This document shows, one piece after another, positions 34,158 through 41,056 of a DNA stretch of 41,056 nucleotides (position 1 is its first letter; each line of letters opens with the position of its first letter). The stretch covers positions 1 to 41,056 of the forward strand of contig JAEIOG010000041.1 in the NCBI GenBank assembly GCA_016342495.1. Direction: 5' to 3'. Made by a program: the position numbers and the translations under genes. The DNA comes from Phycisphaerae bacterium (GTDB lineage Bacteria > Planctomycetota > Phycisphaerae > Sedimentisphaerales > SM23-30). The notes below the pieces were generated by a model. The model was not told the origin of the DNA. It ran no database searches and saw nothing but the letters and a program-made list of their open reading frames with translations.

Positions 34158-36137
34158 ATGCATATGATTAGAGCTAACATTGTCATACCATTAACTTCAG
34201 CAATTATATTTATCTTTGGCTGTACTGGTGCAAGCTATGCCGCCCAATCGAATAATAAATTATGGCTCTCTGATATGGATTTATCTAAAATGTCGGTGGG
34301 CTGGGGCAAAGCCATTGTCGATAAGAGCATAGAGCAAAAAACTCTTACCATAGATAGCAAAACCTACGCCAAAGGCGTCGGTAGCCATGCTCCTTCCGTT
34401 ATGCATATTAAGCTTGATGGTCAGACCCAAAGATTCTCAGCTACTGTTGGAGTCGATGACGAAACCGCTGGCTTAGGTTCTGTCGTATTTAAAATTTATG
34501 GTGATTCAAAAAAGATTTTTGATAGTGGTGTCATCAATGGCCCAGACCCGGCCCAAAAGATCAATGTTGATCTGAGCGGAATCACTCACCTGGTTCTAAT
34601 TGCTAAATCAGCCAATGACGGTGTTGACTATGACCATGCTGATTGGGCGGATGCTTATTTTGAATATAAAGGCGTTGCTCCTGTCGCTGTTGACAGACCA
34701 GTCGGAGAAAAAAACATTCTTACTCCCAAGCCTGGCCCTGAACCAAAGATCAACGGCCCCAGAGTTTTTGGCACTCGCCCCGGTAATCCATTCATCTATC
34801 GGATCCCTGCTACCGGCACCCGCCCTATGGAATTCACCGCCGAAAATCTACCCGAATCAATGGATCTTGATACTGACACTGGTATAATTAAAGGTTTTTC
34901 ACCCGATAAGCGGGGTGATTATAATATTACTTTCAAAGCTACAAATCCTTCAGGCAGTGATCAGCGATCATTTAAACTTACAGTTGGCGATACCCTGGCT
35001 TTAACGCCGCCTATGGGCTGGAATAGCTGGTATATTCATTATTCGCGTGTAACCGATGTCGATATGCGGGCCGCTGCCGATATAATGATCGATTCAGGGA
35101 TGGCCGACTTTGGCTATATGTATGTCAATATTGATGACTGCTGGTCTAAAAGGAAAAACGATAAGCCTTATCGTAGCGAACTGGGTACAATTCTACCTAA
35201 TGAAAAATTCCCTGACATGCCTGCTTTGACCGAATATATCCACAGCAAAGGTCTGCGAGCTGGCATTTACACCTCACCAGGTCCATGGAATTGCGCGGGC
35301 TACACCGGCAGCTATCAGCACGAGCAGGCCGACGCTCAGACTTTCGCCAAATGGGGCTTTGATTTTCTCAAACATGACTGGTGTTCTTATGGAAATTACG
35401 TTATTGACAATACCCATTATGAATTTGTCAAACCTTATGCACTTATGGGTGAAATACTCAAAAATGTTGACCGCGATATTGTTTATAATCTTTGTCAGTA
35501 TGGTATAGGTCAGGTCTGGACCTGGGGGACGCAAGTCGATGGCAACTGTTGGCGCACAACTGGCGACCTTGGCCTTATGAGTGGCTATCTTGAAGTTGGC
35601 CTTAGCAATGCCCGACATTATCAATATGCTGCCCCTGGCCGCTGGAACGACCCTGATTATATTTTGATTGGCTGGGTTGGCGATGCTCATGGCCATGGCC
35701 AGGGTGCACCATGTAAGCTTACCGGAAATCAGCAATATCAATATATGTCGATGTGGTCTCTGATGGCTGCACCGCTAATCTTCTCCGGCGATATGACTAA
35801 GCTTGACGATTTTACCAAAAATATATTATGTAATTCTGAAGTCATCGACATCGATCAAGATCCCCTCGGTCAACAAGGTGAAATTATTGTCCAAAATGAC
35901 GATTATTTTATCATGAAAAAACAATTACTCGATGGGTCAATAGCGGTAGGGCTATTTAATACCTGCGAAATAGAAATGCCCATTACTGTCAACTTTGAAC
36001 AACTGGAAATTCAAGGGCAATATCAGGTACGTGACTTGTGGCGGCAAAAGGGTATTGGCACATATCAAAATCAATTCAAAAGTGAAGTTGGTCGCTATGG
36101 CGTAACTTTTGTGAAAATGACAAAAGTTAATAAGTGA
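34158..36137 (+). CDS. GH27 alpha-galactosidase with NPCBM and Ig-like domains
   Basis: 659 residues. Signal peptide (about 1-30; either ASYA-type cleavage or a non-canonical lipobox FGC). NPCBM domain (about 35-172) with KGVGSHAPS and the closing WADAYFEY; a putative-Ig (He_PIG) domain (about 195-280); then a GH27 barrel with TPPMGWNSW (about 284-292), NIDDCW, the FLKHDWCSYG nucleophile segment (Asp407) and WRTTGDL with acid/base Asp470, followed by a C-terminal beta-sandwich. Family knowledge: retaining alpha-galactosidases (and some alpha-N-acetylgalactosaminidases) acting on terminal alpha-galactose. Length and motif order are normal for the family. A CGGAG ribosome site is present. Last gene of the glycan cluster, ended by a strong terminator (36165-36200). 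Confidence 0.93.
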   Translation: MHMIRANIVIPLTSAIIFIFGCTGASYAAQSNNKLWLSDMDLSKMSVGWGKAIVDKSIEQKTLTIDSKTYAKGVGSHAPSVMHIKLDGQTQRFSATVGVDDETAGLGSVVFKIYGDSKKIFDSGVINGPDPAQKINVDLSGITHLVLIAKSANDGVDYDHADWADAYFEYKGVAPVAVDRPVGEKNILTPKPGPEPKINGPRVFGTRPGNPFIYRIPATGTRPMEFTAENLPESMDLDTDTGIIKGFSPDKRGDYNITFKATNPSGSDQRSFKLTVGDTLALTPPMGWNSWYIHYSRVTDVDMRAAADIMIDSGMADFGYMYVNIDDCWSKRKNDKPYRSELGTILPNEKFPDMPALTEYIHSKGLRAGIYTSPGPWNCAGYTGSYQHEQADAQTFAKWGFDFLKHDWCSYGNYVIDNTHYEFVKPYALMGEILKNVDRDIVYNLCQYGIGQVWTWGTQVDGNCWRTTGDLGLMSGYLEVGLSNARHYQYAAPGRWNDPDYILIGWVGDAHGHGQGAPCKLTGNQQYQYMSMWSLMAAPLIFSGDMTKLDDFTKNILCNSEVIDIDQDPLGQQGEIIVQNDDYFIMKKQLLDGSIAVGLFNTCEIEMPITVNFEQLEIQGQYQVRDLWRQKGIGTYQNQFKSEVGRYGVTFVKMTKVNK

Positions 36138-36164
36138 TGATTATAGGACCTTGGGTTTTAGGCG

Positions 36165-36200
36165 AAAAAAAAGCCCGCCTCTGTGGTGGGTTTACTTTTT
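36165..36200 (+). terminator. Strong terminator after the GH27 gene
   Basis: A 7-bp GC-rich stem with two G:T pairs (36173-36179 with 36185-36191) is flanked by a run of A residues before and T residues after (TTTACTTTTTTTT), so it could work on both strands. It lies 36 bases after the stop codon. Confidence 0.8.
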
Positions 36201-36297
36201 TTCGACTTCTGACTAGTCAAGGAGATTAAATAAAGAAGATACACTAATAATAAGATACATTTTTGCCATAAGCAAATTGAATTGAATTTTTTTGTTA

Positions 36298-36552
36298 TTA
36301 TCTCAAAAAGTTGGCTAATTCACCAGGATTTGCAAGGTATAAAGTCCTGTTTTCTAAAGAGTTAGGCAAAAGAGGTAAAGGCCCGACTCCGGCCAGCTGA
36401 ATCCTGTAGGGACAAGGCATGCCTTGTCTTTTCTTAGCTTCTGACGAGAGCATTGGAAAATATGCCAGAAGGCTGGTAATGATGGCAGCCAGGGTAGCCA
36501 TCAATGCTCCAGCTACTACTGGAACATTGCCACCTGGCACAGTTGCCTGCAT
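36298..36552 (-). CDS. Weak hypothetical small membrane-like ORF
   Basis: An 84-codon frame starting 37 bases after the WecA/MraY stop. The first ~40 codons translate to a hydrophobic helix-like segment (VVAGALMATLAAIITSLLAYF), but there is no ribosome site, and the second half runs across the 18-bp palindrome and into low-complexity sequence (LLPNSLEN). It is either a decayed gene end or a chance frame. I give it little weight. Confidence 0.15.
   Translation of the reverse strand: MQATVPGGNVPVVAGALMATLAAIITSLLAYFPMLSSEAKKRQGMPCPYRIQLAGVGPLPLLPNSLENRTLYLANPGELANFLR
36411..36428. repeat. 18-bp perfect palindrome, possible dispersed-repeat core
   Basis: GACAAGGCATGCCTTGTC is fully self-complementary, in the context GTAGG-G-palindrome. 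This form is reminiscent of short palindromic repeats seen in intergenic DNA of many bacteria. No second copy was found elsewhere in the window. Confidence 0.5.
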
Positions 36553-36589
36553 GCTGCTGTTCTGGGATTGGAATCTGTAGCCAGAACTC

Positions 36590-37786
36590 TTATGTTTTTT
36601 TCGTGTCCTTCTTCACTGCTCCCCTTAACCCTTCCATTCGTAAAAAACCTTTTTTCCAGATCACCAGAGCCGAAGCGGCAAATACCAAAACATAAAAACA
36701 TATAGCGAATCTTGTTGGTATCAAGCTCATCGAAACGCCAATTATTGCGAATATGGCGCTTAGAGCATAGCATATCCGCACCGTTTTCTTTAGCGAATAT
36801 CCTCTATCCATTAGCTGATCATACAAATGCCCACGATCCGAGATAAGCAAGGGGCGTTTATTCATAAATCGTCTTACCAGTGCCGTTGCAGTATCCAGTA
36901 TTGGCAAACCAAATACTACCAAAGCTGCCAGCATCCATCGCGGATGGAACTGGGCAAACATCAGCATCATCGCCGCGACCACAAACCCCAATAACATACT
37001 GCCGGCATCGCCCATAAATATTTTGGCCGGATGTCGATTAAATGGCATAAAACCCAGCACGCCACCAACCAATGCCAGGCATACAATAATTCTTACCGGG
37101 TCGGCCTCTAGATTACTTCCATATGTACCCAAATGAACTGCCAGGAATAACATAGCCAGCGTTATAATCACTGTTACACCTGCGCATAAACCATCCAGTC
37201 CATCCAAAAGATTGAGCGAATTAGTCGCCCCCAACACAAACATAATCGTTAGCGGTATCCCAATCAGGGCCTCAATATTGTCAGCTACCGTGATCCCTGC
37301 AAGGTTATGGAGAAATCCTAAGGATGGATAAATGCTAACCAATATCAACATACATGCCGCCAGTAATTGCCCCAGTAATTTTTTCTTTGGCGCTAAATCA
37401 ATCACATCATCAATCACCCCTACGACACATGCAATGGTTCCACCCGCTAATATTCCTAATAACCATTTTATGATGTTTCCCATTATTACAGGGTCTTTAT
37501 TGGAATTTGCATGGTATTGGTGGTATATTCCATATAAAATCGCAACTGCAAAGCCTGTAAGTATTCCAATCCCACCTAGATATGCGATTGGTTCTTTATG
37601 AGTTTTAACTGTCAAGTCCGGTTTGTCAACAATATTGTATTTAATAGCTAATTTTTTGCATAGCCATGTAGCACATAATGAGCAACTAAATGCAATTACA
37701 AATATTGGCCAAAAATCACATACCCAACCAATAGACTGTTTGTCGCCGATAAAGTTGACAATAAATTCACCGTTTTCCGCTAACAT
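36590..37786 (-). CDS. WecA/MraY-type undecaprenyl-phosphate phosphosugar transferase
   Basis: 398 residues with about ten membrane helices. Polyprenyl-phosphate transferase motifs are present in order: KTHKEPIAYLGGIGIL (about 61-76), GVIDDVIDL, NSLNLLDGLDGL (two Asp of the active site), FNRHPAKIFMGDAGSMLLGF, and RGHLYDQL. Family knowledge: such enzymes move a sugar phosphate from a UDP-sugar to undecaprenyl phosphate, the first membrane step of O-antigen, teichoic or other envelope polymers; the 'GDAGS' and 'RGHL' forms point to the WecA/TagO branch more than to MraY. Start ATG 37784-37786 with AGGAA 7 bases upstream. It lies 120 bases downstream of the ATP-grasp gene on the same strand. The exact sugar is not readable. 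Confidence 0.9.
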   Translation of the reverse strand: MLAENGEFIVNFIGDKQSIGWVCDFWPIFVIAFSCSLCATWLCKKLAIKYNIVDKPDLTVKTHKEPIAYLGGIGILTGFAVAILYGIYHQYHANSNKDPVIMGNIIKWLLGILAGGTIACVVGVIDDVIDLAPKKKLLGQLLAACMLILVSIYPSLGFLHNLAGITVADNIEALIGIPLTIMFVLGATNSLNLLDGLDGLCAGVTVIITLAMLFLAVHLGTYGSNLEADPVRIIVCLALVGGVLGFMPFNRHPAKIFMGDAGSMLLGFVVAAMMLMFAQFHPRWMLAALVVFGLPILDTATALVRRFMNKRPLLISDRGHLYDQLMDRGYSLKKTVRICYALSAIFAIIGVSMSLIPTRFAICFYVLVFAASALVIWKKGFLRMEGLRGAVKKDTKKT

Positions 37787-37804
37787 AATACATTCCTATC
37801 TAAT

Positions 37805-37885
37805 AAAACTAAAAGTTACTACTTTGGTTAAAAGAAGTTTTTCACATGAACAAAGCGAATACCGCAACTTATCACTTTTAGTTTT
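37805..37885 (-). repeat. 12-bp perfect inverted repeat between the ATP-grasp and WecA/MraY-type genes
   Basis: AAAACTAAAAGT (37805-37816) and its exact complement (37874-37885) flank 57 bases in the 120-base gap between the two leftward genes. It could be a long-loop hairpin in the leader of the transferase gene, a small mobile remnant, or chance in AT-rich DNA. Confidence 0.35.
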
Positions 37886-37906
37886 CAATTTTAGCTTATT
37901 CCTATC

Positions 37907-38881
37907 CTATATCCACACTTCACTGTCATAACGAAGCATCACCAAACCATCAGTGAAACCATCAAATTTTATCCTTGGTTTTTTACCAATCAATTCTTCC
38001 AGCATCCACTTGGGGAAATTTGCCCCGGCTTTGATGGACAAAGGCACGCCGCCGCCAAAACGCGGATTAATCTCGATAATTTTTATCTCGCCAGTCCGCG
38101 ACCGTATCAGCTGCAAAGTTACCACTCCCGGACCTGCCCCCAGTTTTTCGATGACTTCCGCGGCTATACGCATGATTTCAGTATCTTTTACTACTCGTCC
38201 CTTACTCACTTCACCATTGCGTACCTCAACCCTTAGCCTGGGCACCACACACCTTACTTGCATCTGATTATCCACATATACATCGCAGGTATATTCTTCT
38301 CCTTTGATATATTCCTGCACCATGCAATTTTTAATTCTTTTGCTTAGGACATCCAGTTCCTGCTTATTTTCAGCTACCATTACTCCCTTACCGGCGGCTC
38401 CATCCCAGGGCTTCAGCAATACCGGCCATGTTGGTTTTTTCCTCAATAGTGCATTTCGAACTGTCATCGTTTCAGGTGTGTCATAGCCATGCTCGATCAT
38501 GAACTTATACATATTTCTTTTATCCTGACAGATATGTACCGCCTGGGCATTCGAAGTTGCTACCCGACATCCAATTTTCGCTAATTTTTCTCTATTATTC
38601 GCTAAATCCGCCAGATCGGTATCAATCGTAGGCACGATTAAGTCAATTTCATGTTTTTTCACTACCCCGAAAAGTTGCTTTAAATAACCTGGATCATTGA
38701 GCTGCTTCATATGATGCTTAACATCGCATCTTTCCAACCCTGGACTCAGTAATGAACTGTCGGTTCCATGAATTATCGGTTCAAGCTTTAATTGCTTAGC
38801 TGCTTTGCGAAAACTTTCCAATAACGATACTCGTCTCCCGACGCAACTGAACAAAATATTTATCTTTTTTGTATTGCCCAC
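37907..38881 (-). CDS. ATP-grasp enzyme, carbamoyl-phosphate-synthase-large-subunit-like
   Basis: 324 residues. A Rossmann-like pre-ATP-grasp part (about 1-110) begins ILFSCVGRR; the ATP-grasp core (about 115-310) has PVLLKPWDGAAGKGV (ATP-lid lysine and glycine-rich loop), VQEYIKGEEYTCDV and EINPRFGGGVPL (Mg-binding Glu, Asn). Family knowledge: such small ATP-grasp proteins ligate a carboxylate to an amine or thiol, and several sit in capsule or envelope polysaccharide loci. Here the position next to a WecA/MraY-type gene and a HAD phosphatase supports a role in making or modifying a cell-surface sugar. The start is GTG at 38881, with no strong ribosome site; the family-like start KKINILF follows directly. 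The substrate is unknown. Confidence 0.85.
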   Translation of the reverse strand: MGNTKKINILFSCVGRRVSLLESFRKAAKQLKLEPIIHGTDSSLLSPGLERCDVKHHMKQLNDPGYLKQLFGVVKKHEIDLIVPTIDTDLADLANNREKLAKIGCRVATSNAQAVHICQDKRNMYKFMIEHGYDTPETMTVRNALLRKKPTWPVLLKPWDGAAGKGVMVAENKQELDVLSKRIKNCMVQEYIKGEEYTCDVYVDNQMQVRCVVPRLRVEVRNGEVSKGRVVKDTEIMRIAAEVIEKLGAGPGVVTLQLIRSRTGEIKIIEINPRFGGGVPLSIKAGANFPKWMLEELIGKKPRIKFDGFTDGLVMLRYDSEVWI

Positions 38882-38919
38882 TTTCTCGTTTACTCACTTT
38901 CTTATTTTATTTATACTTT

Positions 38920-38947
38920 TGCCTTGTGCCTTATGCCTCATGCCTTT
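38920..38947 (+). repeat. Four tandem copies of a 7-bp unit TGCCTYN
   Basis: TGCCTTG, TGCCTTA, TGCCTCA and TGCCTTT follow each other exactly, in the 131-base spacer between the divergent ATP-grasp and HAD genes. The copies differ mainly in the last two bases. Function unknown. Confidence 0.55.
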
Positions 38948-39012
38948 TATAATCTATTTATCGGCTTTTGCACCGACAAACATCATTTTCAGTAACAATA
39001 AGGCCATAAATT

Positions 39013-39714
39013 ATGCTTGAATGTCTCATTTTTGACATGGACGACACTCTCTACGACGAGATAAATTACTGTCGCAGTGGCTATCGTGTCATCTCGCACG
39101 CCATTTCAGCCATGCTCGCCCCTGGTACCCAGAGAACGGTCAGTTCTGCTGAAATCTTCGATTTTATCTGGAATCAGTTCCAAAATGGTGACCGCAGCCG
39201 TATTTTTAATGATACTCTTGACAATTTTTATATTCCATATGACAGCAAAGTCATCACCGATCTGGTCAAAATTTATCGTGACCATAGTCCGATAATCTCA
39301 CTTGATCCAGCTGACGCGGATATTCTAACTCAACTCAGGGGAAAATACAAACTTGCTTTATTATCCGATGGCTTTCTGCCGGCCCAGCAGCTAAAAGCCG
39401 ACGCATTAGGTCTGGATAAATATTTTGATATGATACTGTTCACCGAATCCATTCGCCGCGATGCCTGGAAACCATCGCCTCTGGGTTATCAGAAAATCCT
39501 TACCGACCTCAATATAACTACCAATTGCTGGGCTTATATCGCCGACAATGAGACCAAAGATTTTATCTACCCCAACGCCGCTGGGGCGACTTCTATAAAA
39601 CTAAATCGCCCCAACAAAGTCCACATCAAACCTGCCCCCAACCTGCAGGCTTGTCCACAATACAGTATAGACTCACTGGCCCAGTTGCCCCAAATCCTAT
39701 CTAGCCTCACATAA
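39013..39714 (+). CDS. HAD-superfamily hydrolase (phosphatase, 5'-nucleotidase-like)
   Basis: 233 residues. Motif I FDMDDTLYD (Asp8 nucleophile, Asp10 acid/base), a helical cap of type C1 (about 15-95), motif II LLSDG (Ser near 119), motif III WKPS (Lys), and motif IV ADNETKD. Family knowledge: it dephosphorylates a small phosphorylated substrate in the cytoplasm; the pattern fits the pyrimidine 5'-nucleotidase/phosphoglycolate phosphatase-like branch. Read divergently from the ATP-grasp gene, which hints at a common pathway, possibly a surface-sugar precursor. An AAGG ribosome site lies about 9 bases before the ATG. The convergent stop to the alternative oxidase gene leaves a gap of 58 bases without a strong terminator. 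Confidence 0.85.
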   Translation: MLECLIFDMDDTLYDEINYCRSGYRVISHAISAMLAPGTQRTVSSAEIFDFIWNQFQNGDRSRIFNDTLDNFYIPYDSKVITDLVKIYRDHSPIISLDPADADILTQLRGKYKLALLSDGFLPAQQLKADALGLDKYFDMILFTESIRRDAWKPSPLGYQKILTDLNITTNCWAYIADNETKDFIYPNAAGATSIKLNRPNKVHIKPAPNLQACPQYSIDSLAQLPQILSSLT

Positions 39715-39772
39715 AATGGTCTCTACTAATGTAATGTTGATAAAACTGACAAACAGTTCAGTTTGAGTTAAT

Positions 39773-40444
39773 TTAGTGTTCTGGCATTCCTTCATACTTA
39801 ACAACCTTCTCTGGCATTCCGCAGAATACGAAGCTGTTATTCATATGGTCTCTTTCATCCAAGCCGATCCGTCTGAACACATCGCCCCAGGTTTCAAAAT
39901 CGCCATACCCTTTAACAACTTCATTGGTCATGGGCTGTTGATCCAGCCCGGGATTATCTTCGACAAACTTAGCATATACATGTTCGGCATGGTCTTCAAA
40001 TTCAGCATTAAACAAGAATGCCCGTTTAATATTAAAAATCGCCATAAATTTCGTCAAAAACACATAGCTCGTCGTCATTATCCACGGAATTGGCCAAGAT
40101 AGATACCACGGATCTTTCATCCCATCTTCTTTCATCTTTTCATTTAACACGATTAGATGCCAGAATTCATTATCCTGGGCTTCCCGGCCCCAGTCCATTA
40201 CTTCTTTTGCTTTTGCTATAAACTCATCATCTTTATATTTTCTGGTAAGCTGGGCGTATTTTCTCACTTCCCAGGCTCGATACGGGATACTTGCCAGCAT
40301 TTCAATCAATTTAGCTTTTCCCGGTGTGATTTTTTTCCCGGTTAAAATATCCATTGTCAAAAAGAAACCTTTCGCCGCCAGTGAATATTTATATCTGGGT
40401 CTTGCCAAAGATGCCGCCTGTTCTTTTTTTAAATCAATTGCCAT
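39773..40444 (-). CDS. aox: Alternative oxidase (AOX) family di-iron quinol oxidase
   Basis: 223 residues from the ATG at 40444 (AGGA 7 bases upstream); the in-frame ATG at 40486 is less likely. The six di-iron ligands of alternative oxidases can be placed: Glu48 (LIEMLASIPY), Glu93 and His96 (DNEFWH, matching NERMH), Glu148 (FNAEFEDH, matching LEEEA), and Glu197 and His200 (LDERDH, matching ADEAxH), with spacings of 45, 55 and 49 that fit the family. A hydrophobic, membrane-associated part (about 117-138) lies between the second and third. Family knowledge: oxidises quinol and reduces oxygen to water without pumping protons. The motifs are diverged from plant AOX, so I place it in the AOX/plastid-terminal-oxidase family rather than naming a subtype. 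It has its own promoter and no partner gene. Confidence 0.78.
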   Translation of the reverse strand: MAIDLKKEQAASLARPRYKYSLAAKGFFLTMDILTGKKITPGKAKLIEMLASIPYRAWEVRKYAQLTRKYKDDEFIAKAKEVMDWGREAQDNEFWHLIVLNEKMKEDGMKDPWYLSWPIPWIMTTSYVFLTKFMAIFNIKRAFLFNAEFEDHAEHVYAKFVEDNPGLDQQPMTNEVVKGYGDFETWGDVFRRIGLDERDHMNNSFVFCGMPEKVVKYEGMPEH

Positions 40445-40824
40445 GAAAATATCCTTTTTTAACCGTCTGGGGCCGCGAATGGCCATTTGAAAAACAATAA
40501 AAAGTTTATCGTGAACATACTTGATAAACCATAACTATAGATTATAGCACTATAACCTTTGAGTTGGCAAATCCATCCTAAAAAAAATGGTTACCATCGG
40601 GTCATCCGCCTGGGCTTAAGGTTCATTTCCGGTATATATGCATTACTGATACCCAGATTGTTAGTGCTTTCTTTAATATGTTAGAGAAGCAATATCAGGT
40701 ATATATTGTTTTTAGAACATTCATACTATGGAATATTTTCGCAAATTTTATTTTTATTGTAAAAAACACTAGTTCTATACAATAGTTATAATATAAATAG
40801 ATAAATCTAATTGTGGTATACAAA
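40445..40824. other. Divergent intergenic region, 380 bases
   Basis: Between the alternative oxidase (leftward) and the incomplete sigma gene (rightward). The left half holds the AOX promoter and the inverted repeat (40504-40529). The right half (40571-40824) is AT-rich, with TACAAT/TATAAT-like stretches about 40 bases before the sigma start but no good -35. No gene was recognised. Confidence 0.45.
40541..40570 (-). promoter_or_regulatory. Sigma-70-type promoter of the alternative oxidase gene
   Basis: On the minus strand, TTGCCA (40565-40570) and a perfect TATAAT (40541-40546) are 18 bases apart, with a start about 90 bases before the ATG at 40444. An inverted repeat GTTTATC-N12-GATAAAC (40504-40529) lies just after the start point and could be an operator. 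Confidence 0.6.
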
Positions 40825-41056
40825 ATGACAAATTATCCAACACAACACGGTGAACAGGGCGGACCAAGTAGGAATGAGTTTTTGAGATTATTCCTGGATC
40901 ACCAGAAAAAAATATATTCATTCATTCTGATGATGAGCCCAAACTGGTGTGATGCTGATGAGTTGATGCAGGAGACTAGCGCGGTTATGTGGCAGCGTTT
41001 CGATACATTTGAGGTCGGGACTAATTTTGTTGCCTGGGGAATAAAGATCGCTCACA
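40825..41056 (+). CDS. ECF sigma factor, 5' part only (cut by window end)
   Basis: The frame from ATG 40825 stays open for 77 codons to the window end and encodes sigma region 2: FLRLFLDHQKKIYSFIL, DADELMQETSAVMWQRF and NFVAWGIKIAH. It closely follows the pattern of the sigma factor at 23710-24267 (DADDIMQETMLVMWRKF, NFVSWAVKIAH), so it is of the same planctomycete-type ECF group. Region 4 lies outside. No clear ribosome site. A FecR-domain gene would be expected downstream, by analogy with the first pair. Confidence 0.88.
   Translation, partial: MTNYPTQHGEQGGPSRNEFLRLFLDHQKKIYSFILMMSPNWCDADELMQETSAVMWQRFDTFEVGTNFVAWGIKIAH

Larger units (their letters stand above)
36138..36589. other. Intergenic region, 452 bases, with palindrome
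   Basis: Between the GH27 gene (rightward) and the WecA/MraY-type gene (leftward). It contains the GH27 terminator, an AT-rich stretch, a perfect 18-bp palindrome (36411-36428, GACAAGGCATGCCTTGTC) set in a larger possible repeat, and a 7-bp inverted repeat (36559-36565 with 36581-36587) just after the WecA/MraY stop. One weak 84-codon frame (36298-36552) lies inside. Confidence 0.4.

Noticed and set aside
2800-39145. Shared 14-mer GAGAACGGTCAGTT in two coding genes
   Set aside because: Occurs once in the sulfur gene (about 2800) and once in the HAD gene (about 39132), in unrelated protein contexts; most likely chance.
15186-40769. Shared ATTGTAAAAAACAC in the CotH terminator loop and before the second sigma gene
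   Set aside because: A/T-rich word in two AT-rich spacers; chance is likely and no shared function is evident.
1-41056. CRISPR array, tRNA and rRNA genes
   Set aside because: No regularly spaced direct repeats, no cloverleaf with a TTCGA-type arm and no conserved rRNA words were noticed by eye on either strand; a dedicated tRNA search was not possible here.

Overview
The window looks like a chromosomal segment of a low-GC (low 40s % by eye), Gram-negative-envelope bacterium of the Planctomycetota. A Phycisphaerae / Sedimentisphaerales-type organism fits best, with Lentisphaerota or Kiritimatiellota as alternatives. The signs are: ECF sigma factors of the planctomycete type paired with a FecR-domain protein; large secreted LamG and CotH proteins carrying dockerin-like EF-hand pairs; a prepilin-type protein with an FTLIELLVVI leader; DUF1080 and DUF2961 proteins; and several alpha-galactosidase-like enzymes. 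This is inferred from gene content; there is no rRNA or other phylogenetic marker in the window.

Layout. (1) 1-3330: a probable IS66-type transposase tail, a small membrane protein, and a sulfane-sulfur operon (ArsR-type repressor followed by a CoA-disulfide-reductase/rhodanese/TusA/DsrE2 fusion) read leftward from a promoter overlapped by an inverted repeat. (2) 3689-4440: a DUF1080 lipoprotein read rightward with a strong terminator. (3) 4438-15035: a six-gene leftward cluster coding for PspA-family protein (C), PspA-family protein (B), a YqiJ/NfeD-like membrane protein, a YqiK-type flotillin, a 1769-residue AAA+ ATPase of the DUF3686 'DNA repair ATPase' type, and another PspA-family protein (A). 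PspA is an ESCRT-III homologue, so a cluster of three PspA paralogues, a AAA+ machine and a flotillin scaffold is the best candidate here for an under-described system: a possible membrane-remodelling module comparable to ESCRT-III/Vps4. (4) 15166-24267: leftward ECF sigma factor and FecR protein (ATGA overlap), then a LamG/dockerin-like protein and a 1535-residue CotH-kinase/lamin-tail protein, the last two each ending in a strong terminator. (5) 24380-36200: rightward glycan-degradation cluster: pseudopilin-like protein, GH36-like lipoprotein, DUF2961 (GH172-type) protein, a SASA-esterase/glycosidase fusion, and a GH27 alpha-galactosidase with NPCBM and Ig-like domains. (6) 36298-39714: envelope-polysaccharide genes: a WecA/MraY-type phosphosugar transferase and an ATP-grasp enzyme (leftward), with a HAD phosphatase read divergently. 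(7) 39773-41056: an alternative oxidase with all six di-iron ligands in place, and the start of a second ECF sigma factor cut by the window end.

How the parts may work together. Sections 4 and 5 look like one carbohydrate-use region: an ECF sigma/FecR pair next to secreted binding or display proteins, beside exo-acting enzymes aimed at alpha-galactosyl, possibly acetylated, and fructosyl/arabinosyl glycans. Section 3 would maintain the inner membrane. Section 1 would handle reactive sulfur, and the alternative oxidase in section 7 would drain quinol electrons to oxygen. No tRNA, rRNA or CRISPR array was seen.
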